Below, in pieces: positions 54,338 through 63,300 of a DNA stretch of 64,000 nt. The stretch covers positions 2,903,501-2,967,500 of the forward strand of contig OW203992.1 of NCBI GenBank assembly GCA_934047225.1, written 5' to 3'. Below the pieces are notes generated by a model. The model did not search any database. It saw only the letters and a program-made list of their open reading frames with translations, and was not told where the DNA came from. Numbering within the stretch: position 1 is the first letter of the stretch; each line of letters begins with the position of its first letter. Origin of the DNA: Ypsolopha sequella (taxonomy: Eukaryota; Arthropoda; Insecta; Lepidoptera; Ypsolophidae). A program made the translations under genes and the position numbers.

Positions 54338-57300
54338 GACAGTTGTCATTGATCGCACTGGCTGGTGTAAACTATTTATTGTGTAATTAAGATCTTATAT
54401 TAATTCCTTTGATAATGCCATAAAGGCGAAACCGGTCAGGAAGTATTAAATAAATTTGTGGTATAGTACAAGTGATTTTCTGTTCATTATGTAACGTAAG
54501 TTCCACCAAGTGCCAACAATGAACAGTGTAAACATATCGCCGTTAATTTCCTAAATAAACCAAGTAAATAAATAAATAAATTAGAGTCACATCTCTACGG
54601 AGTCTAGAAATTTATTTGCGTAAACAAACTTTACCGTTACATATTTGTGATGCTTCTAGATAATTACATGTTGGATAATGGTTAGGTACCTATTGGTAAT
54701 TGTGTTTTATTGTTACTAGGGACCGACACACTAGTTGTTTGTTTCGTTATGCATGCAAAGAATAATTGTCACGGAGTGATGGTATATCATTATGAGTAAT
54801 TAGAATAAGTTTTATCTACACTCATATCGTAAAAGCCTGATTTGAACTGAAAAATTGTGAATTTTGATATTTTAATTAATTATTTGATTTTTAACTACCT
54901 AATTTAAATAATAACAAAAAAAAAACAATGTTTTCTTACCAAATAATGCTTTAATTAATTTTTTCTGAGGTTTTTAATTTATTCTGAGGTTTTAATAGGG
55001 AATGTTCGAACAATATGTCGAATTTGTGACCGAACCCTTTTTATAAAGCGTGTTTATAGTTGTTTTTCACAATCATTTACAAGTTTACAACGTAATACAT
55101 AAAATAACAAAACATTGCTAAAAAGCCTATATACGTAGGGCGGCTGATATGTAATCTCTTTGGTCAGAAATATATACAAAAATAATGCTGGCTGGTATGG
55201 ATTTATATTCGTTTGTTATTCTATTTTCAAAATGTATTACATTCATTTGTTTATTGCATCACGTTTATTTGTCTCCTACAATTGTTTCGAACATGTCGGT
55301 AGAAAAAGTGAAAATGGATAAAATCGGGCAGCGTGCGGTGATTAAGTTTTTGACTAAAGAAGGGAATACGCCTTCGGAGATCAGACAGCGTATGTCACGT
55401 GTGTTTGGCAGTTCGTGATCTTCCGAATTTGTTATAAAGTTTTGGTCAAGGCAGTTTAAATTAGGTCGTGAGAGCCTCGAAGATGATCCTCGTAGCGGAA
55501 GACCAGTTTCGGCCGTCACCGATGAAAATGTAGCCAGGGTGAAAAAAAAATATATTAGAGGACCGACGAGTGAAGCAGTGGGAGATAGCTAGAGATGTGG
55601 GCGTCAGTAAAGAGCGAGTCAATGAAATAATTCATGAGCATTTGAACATGTCCAAGGTTAGTGCACGTTGGGTCCCTAGAATATTGACTGCATTTGACAT
55701 GGAGAGGCGTGTCAAATATTGCGAAGAGTTTTTGGACATGAGTCGAGGGAAAGAGGAAGAAATAATTTCTAGAATTGTAACATGTGATGAGACTTGGATT
55801 CGACAATGGGACCCGGAAAGTAAGCAAGAGTCGTTACAGTGGAAATTTAAGGATGAGAAGCCGCCTCGGAAATTTAAGGTCTGTCCATCGGCCGGTAAAC
55901 TTATGGCTACAATCTTTTGGGACACAGAAGGGATTTTGCTCATAGATTATTTACCGAAAAAAACTACAATGAATGCTGATTATTACTCAAACTTATTATA
56001 TCAACTAAGAGAGACAATAAAAGAAAAACGGCGAGGTAAACTAAGCAAAGGAATTCTGATTTTGCACGATAACGCACCAGTGCATACCGCACGCACAACA
56101 AAGCTAGCAATTAAAGACAATGGCTTCGAAACCATTGACCACCCCCCTTATAGTCCAGATCTAGCCCCCTGTGACTATTTTCTGTTTAGACTTCTCAAGA
56201 AAGACCTCAGGCGACGAAGATTTATGACCGATGACGAAATGAAGGCAGCGGTTTCTGACTATTTTGACGACAAACCGTATTTTTTTTTTTAATGGCTTAA
56301 ATTCAATATTTGAAAAATTTAATAAGTCCATTTTACTAGCAAAGGACTATATAGAAAAATAAAAATAAAACTATCCAGTTACGTCTTTTCTTTCATAGTT
56401 AGTTAGGTTACTTTTCAGCCTCCCCTCGTAAGTATGGTCGCATAATGTCCTCACACTAAGCCCAATGGCAAAAGACGATATTTGCTTTTTATAGAGACGA
56501 TTATATGTTGACTCATTGGCCTCTTTTTCTTGGACGCGTAATCCTAATGATCACACAGCGAAACAACAAATTGGTATGTTTCTAGCTAATACAAAAATAT
56601 TTTGTAAGGAAAAACATATTGGATTTAAGTAGAATCCCTTTACATTTCTATTACCTATTATATGAAGAAGAAAAAAAAAAGTTGATCTCTTAACCGCATT
56701 CTTGAAACGAACGTTTGAAAATAAAAAAAAGAGGGTGGAAAACATTTTTTTTTTGACAAAAGTGTAAATCTTAATACATTGTTTATAAGTGGAATCCTTA
56801 GATAAAATATCAATTAATTAAATATATTTTTTTCAATACAAGAAGAATCCTGGAAAGTCTGACATTGTTCATGCTCTAGGCTCATGTTGTGCGTTTGGGA
56901 CAGAGACTCGTTGTTATGTTTTTGTTTAACGCTAAAATCTTGTTCATAAATTCATATACAATTTTCTTGAAAGGTTTACTGGAAGCTTTGAGTCATGTTG
57001 GTCACACATGAGCTACATGACTCGACGCGAATAATACAAAGAAGGTTTGCAACCATTTATCACGACCATTGAACTGAGTAATGAATACTAAAGGTCGATT
57101 CGAACTTTACGCGCCTTGACCTGTTGAAGTTCTTTTGACGGTGTTTCTGGGGTAGGCTATATACATACTTACATATACATTAGCTTGGTATCTAACCGTA
57201 TACCAGATATTGAGCGCTTGTTCTTTTAAAATTGAGATGTAAATTAATTTGAAATATTCTGCGAATTATGCTTTTGCAATTTACAGTGCAGGCTCGGGCT

Positions 57301-60300
57301 CCGTTCGCCTCTCGTATGAATGAAGGTGGGCATTCTGAGAAGATTTATCATAATAGTAGTTTATGCTACAAGGGCGCAAAGGAATAAATTACGAGGACGA
57401 TTTAAAACACGAGCGTAGCGAGTGTTTTAAACGTAACCGAGTAATTTATTGCTCTTACGCCCGTGTATCATACTACGTTTTTCAATGCATAGTGTGAGGA
57501 AATAAAACGAATATAATTTTGTGAACTTTAAATTGTAATTGGCTCAAAAGAACTGTATCCAGAGTCGTTAAACAGTGGAAAAAAAAGTATGACATTTATG
57601 GTACACAGGAAAGGCTGCAGGTTAGCCAACCATTGTAAATAAATAAAAAAAATAATAATAATAAAGCCCTAGGGCAAAATAATAGACTTTCTGTTCGGTT
57701 TTGATGCATAAAAAGTGGGCCTTTACGAGCACATGCATTGAAAAGTAAATAAAATAGTTTTTGGGCGCCTTGAGCCGCTTTTGGCAAACTTATCTATGAC
57801 TTATACCTATACTGTGTAAAAGTGCACCCGAATCAAGTAAAAGTCGAGTCAAATGCTTCGACCAAAATATTTTGTGAAAGTGGAAAGTGTGGAAACCGTG
57901 TTTAATAAGAAACAGCAGATCTTAAATCGGTGTAATAAGAGCGTCCTTACGAGCAAGTGTGTTGAAAATAGTTTTAGCGGTTGCCCCGCAGCCAAAGAGT
58001 AAAGTAATATAACCCACAGCGTTGCTCGCGTGGCGTGGGTCTCGTTTCTCTCGATCCCTTGGGAATTTCATAAAGCACCTTCTTAGCGGATGTTACAAGG
58101 AACCTAGAACATCAAATTTGAAATGTATACAGGCAGGGTATTCTTTTAACATGATATTTGAATGATTTCAGGCGGAGATAATAAGAGTGCGAGGTCAAGG
58201 TGGTGGCGCGGCCGTAACGCCGGCGTTATTGTGGGTGGTCGGCGGTCCCGGCAGCAACAAAGCCACGCTGTGCCAACGAGCCGTCGCGCAGAATCGGGGC
58301 TGGACGCATTTTAGGTTGGAGAAATTAGCTATTACACGTTAGACAATTAATGTAAGACTTTAATGGGTCATTAAAATAACTGTGCGTTGACCAGTAAGCT
58401 TTGTTAAAAAAATTAAGCTAATACACATATTTTAAATGGCACAACTATGGCCTATTGATAAAACTAGATCATTTTGATCAAACTGTTAACACACCGTGAA
58501 AGTTATGCAGATACTTAATGACTTAAGGCGCTCTTATCCCAGAAGAGTGACTCTCTGTCTTTTTCTTTACGTGTAAGGAGTAAAGAAAATAACCACACTT
58601 TTGTACTTTTTCGTTGTTTTTATCGGTTTTTAAATTGTTTAAAAATAAGGGATATGTTTATTAAAACCCACTTACGTGGTCGACCTAGAAAATTTAAAAA
58701 GCAATATTACCAGATATGTTTCGTTAATAAAAGAGTGGAATTATGGAAATGGCATGATTTGAAAGGTCTTATTACATGCTGTGTTCGTGAATTATTTCTA
58801 TCGAGCAAATTTTATCTGATCGTGTGACACATGCGTGGAAGACCTAGATAAAGGTTCGAACTATATTGCGTATTTTTTTTTGGAAGTTTTAAACGATATT
58901 TGAAAGTTCTATTTGACTTTGAAATTACTGATTTTGGGATAAGAGCGCCTTAAACATGTATTCTACAGTCTAGGACAACGTCTCCGCGCGCTAGCGGACG
59001 CGGGTGGCCGCCCCGCCTCCGACGGAGCCCTCGCCAGGACTACAGTGAGCGGGGGGGAGCTGGCACCACGTGACCTGGTCACTAAGGTAGGTCCCTTCTG
59101 TAATACATCTCTCTACAGTCTAGGCTAGGACAACGTCGCCGTGCGCTAGCGAGACTGCATGTACGCCGATTTCAATATTTAGTTGCCTCGTTAAAATTGT
59201 GGTGGCAAGCTTCGACCAAAATAAAATGAATGGACGGGCCTTGTCTTTACAATTTGCTCACTCATAACGAGTCTAAGCAATTGGATATATACTTCAATAC
59301 CTAATTTTTATTTTTATGTTTATTTTGCTTTTTGCACTTTGTAAATGCACAAGAAGGTATTTTTTCGTCAGTTATTTGGATGGCATGTAATAATAAGCGT
59401 ACGTGTCACTCTTCTAACAGACAGAGACAGAGATGAAGTGAGAGCCGGCGCTCACTTTACAGACTTCAAAAATCTGTACGCTATGGCCCGTCCATTTATT
59501 TTATTTTGGTCGAAGGTGGCAAGGTTATTTCGAAGTTGCTGTACACTTGTGAAAATTGATATTTACAAGAGCGATTTAGTTGTTACGTCAAAATTGTCAT
59601 GGCAAGTTTATTACAAAGCTGCTATAAACTTGTGAAGGGTAAAAATGAAATTTTTGTTTTCTTTGACTTTAAATTGTCACATCAACATTGTGGAGACAAG
59701 ACTGTGTCTGTGACTGTGTAAGAATTTAAGGTTATATTTTAAATTGTCATGTCGGAATTTTTATGAGTTTTAGGGTTAGGGTTTACAATTCGGGCCACCC
59801 AAGAATGTGGGCGTGAAGTTAGCTGTGACATCAGAACAGGTTCGCGTCCCTCGCTGAAGCTCCGCCCATTTTCTTGGTTGACTCGAACTGTAAAATAGTT
59901 TTCCGGGTACAAATACAACTGGCTCGTAATATTATGTATATTGCAATAAAATAAACGTTGCCAAATTATGGCATTTCCCCTAAACCATGCTCTTTAACTT
60001 CTAGTTTGATCCTTAAATGTAATAATAATGTTATATTTCAGCTGGTGAGTGTGGCGGTGGCTGACGCCGTGGCGAAAGGACACAAGCTGGTGCTGGACGG
60101 GTACCCCAGGGACTTGGAGCAGATGGAGCATTTCGAGAAGGAGGTACGTACTTGTTCCTGAGAGGAGGACTTGTAACCACTCCTTAGTATGGCTTCTCAT
60201 GACGTCATGCAGGAGGACCCTTAAGAGGCTATGCGAATTTTATTTTTGTCACTGTCACTTCAAGCAAAAAATCGCGCAGTGTGGGAGGGGCGGATTCAGG

Positions 60301-63300
60301 GCAAAGGGGAAAAAAGTTGGTTTTATATTTTTATTAAAAAAACTAAAATAGCTAGCAAAATTTCAAATATCAAATCTCTAGATATTGTTAAAACACACCT
60401 AATAAAATATGTTTGAGTTCTGTATATGGTTCCTATTCGTCAAACGAGGAGAAATAGTGTGTTTGAAGACCTCATTTCAACAACTATTTCTATCGAGGAA
60501 AATTTATCCAAACAAGTTTTCCAATTTCAAAACCCTAGACTATATAGTCAAAATGCATATACCAGAAATTTATTAAAATTTTCCGTGTATTTCATGAAAT
60601 ACACAAAAAAGAAACACCTGTATTTTTTTCGCACATCGCCTTAAATGTACACGACAGTTGCTTGAGGTTGGTGACAAGTCCCGACCGAAGCTTGCCACTC
60701 TAGTGAATTGTTCCGTTAGTTATGTGTTTGTGTAACCGTCCAGAGTGCGTCAGACGTATTTGCAGTAATCAGTGGTTGTATCAGTTTACGTCACTCGGTG
60801 AGGCTCCATTCGGTATCCCCATATATTATAATACTGTCCTCGAACGCTATAGGCTATACAGGTGTTAATAAAATAACAGCCAAGCTGAAAACTGTCCATA
60901 ATTGCTTTCGCTCACGTGGAAGACAAATGGCCGGGCGTGGAGTCGCGTGACGCCCTCGTGAGCATCCAATATGTACATTAAGGCGATACGTAAAAGTTTT
61001 AGCGTCCCTGTTACTCCATATGCGAAAAAACCCTCAGTTCGAGTGGGACGGATTCGTGGAAAAGTAGCAAAAAGTCGGTTTTTTATTAATATAAAATGTA
61101 CTGAAGTTGCTATCAAAATTTCTTTTCACCAACCTTGTCAAACCAGGAGAATTGGTGTCGAGGAAGACCTAATTTCAATGAATATTTGTATCGAGCCGAA
61201 TTTCTCAAATCGCGTTTCTGTTTTAGCGGATCCCTAGAAAAAGATTTCAAAAATAATATACTATTTTATCAAAATAATACCTTCTTAACTGAAGTAGATA
61301 TGCAAGTTCCAAGTGTCGATTTTTTTTCCGTAGCGCCTTAATAGCTACTGTATCAAGTAGCTGGACAAGTATGGTGGATAAATTCGACGGTCCATGATAA
61401 GTATCTAGGTGGTGTAATGGGTAGCGCACTTGTCATGTAAACAAGAGGCCGCAGGTTCGAATCCTGGCCCGAGGAATTTTCAAAACATTTGTTTACTTGA
61501 AGTTTGTTTCTGATTGATCTTTTCTAGTTTTTAATGCACTCTAATAATACTAACAGTGTACAAAGCGATGGTTTTCGGTATAAAATATATAGCTTCTTGT
61601 TTAAAAAAATACAGAGAATCTTAAATAAGGGATCATTCAACAATTACGTGATCACCGGAAGGGGGGGGGGGGTCGGGTGCTGGTATATACATCTGGATTA
61701 TTTGATTATTTGGGGGGGGGGTTCCGAAAATAAATAAATTATATTTAAATATTTACGTCCAATTTTGAAATCTATTACTGGTAACACTAACTAGATGGAA
61801 CGGGATTTCCCCTGCTATAGACAAACTGTACATGTTCCTGTCAAACGTAAATTTGCGTTCCTGTTTAATTTGTTCCTGTTAAACGTAGATTTAGATTGAC
61901 AAATGACACACCCTCTTCCCAAATGTAGGCATTTAGACCCATAGAAACATGACATACGTGTCAGTGCTAATAAACAGCAAACATTTTAAGCCCGGACGAA
62001 GATTACGTAATCAAGGCGAGGGGGGGGGGGGTTAAAAACAAAAGATTACGCTATGATCACATAGGGGGGGGGGGGGGTTAAAAAACGGCCAAAAATGATC
62101 ACGTAATTGTTGAACGATCCCTAACAGAATATTAAATTAAATTAACTAAAATAAGAAAAATCTAAATAAATTTACGACCGGCGAGCTGGCTCTTATCTCG
62201 GCCAGCGTATAAGTCTTGCCATACAGAGAGGTAATGTGGCAAGTATTTTGGGCACCCTCCCGCAGGGCAGTGATCTAGAGGCAATTTTCTTTTTATAATT
62301 ATTTCTTTAGGATTATTTTTGTATTCATTATTGTCTTTCACAAAATAAATTAAATATGTATATTATGTATATCTATATATGTTCCAGTACGGTATAGAGC
62401 CGCGCATGGTGCTGCTGGACTGCTCGAAGCTGCAGCTGGGGCGCGGGCGGCGAGACGACTCGGTGGGTGCGTTCCGGAGACGGCTCGAAGTGTTCCGGGA
62501 GCTTAGCCTCCCGATGCTGAAGACACTCGACTCGCAGCATCGGTTGATTATTGTGAGTGGGCTGTGCTTGTAATAACTATAATGGGTGTTAAAATGATAT
62601 TGCGGAAGACGGAAACTGGCGATAGCGATAGTACAAATAAACATCTTCTCGTGAAAAAAAAATTGAGAAATCTTTTTAAAGAAATCAGTTGTTTCATTTA
62701 TGTCGGTCAAGTAGGTATTCTATTTTTAATATTATCAAAAACCACAAACTTAAGTATACAACGTGTAACAGAAAGGTGTTACCATATTTGAAGTGCTTAT
62801 TCAGTCAATGGTATATGTAGAACAACTTTTAACAACTATAAAACAAATCCTGTATCCCGAAAAAAAATAATAATTGTTTCATAGAAACATGCAATGCCGC
62901 TCGGCCGATATGTTTGGAAAGGCAGATTTTTTTTTTTGAGATTTCAGGATTGGCTCCATATTAAAAGTTATTCTATACCATTGACTGAATAAGCACTTCA
63001 AATATGATTACACCTTTCTGTTACACGTTGTATTTAATCGTAGCTAATAACGTCAAACTTATGCCAATTACGGTTTTAAATACATTTTATCACTTCAAAG
63101 ACCAAGAAAATACATACTTTGATTTACAGTGTAGGATGTCAGTGTAAGTATGTGTGCGTATGAGTTAAAGTATGGTGGGATACAAAACTAGGATAGAGGA
63201 TGTTGATATTTATATGTTACGAATTAGTAATAATGTAGTCACATTAAAAATGTTTTATATCAACATTGTTGAAATTCTCATTCACAGAAACCAATAAACT

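Noticed and set aside
60426..60644. 72-codon ORF similar to one at 16684-16902
   Set aside because: Both are shadows of the same TTAA MITE.
61404..61475. Functional tRNA (anticodon TGT)
   Set aside because: Unpaired acceptor stem, A at position 33 and a T-stem mismatch. Only the anticodon stem and boxes remain.
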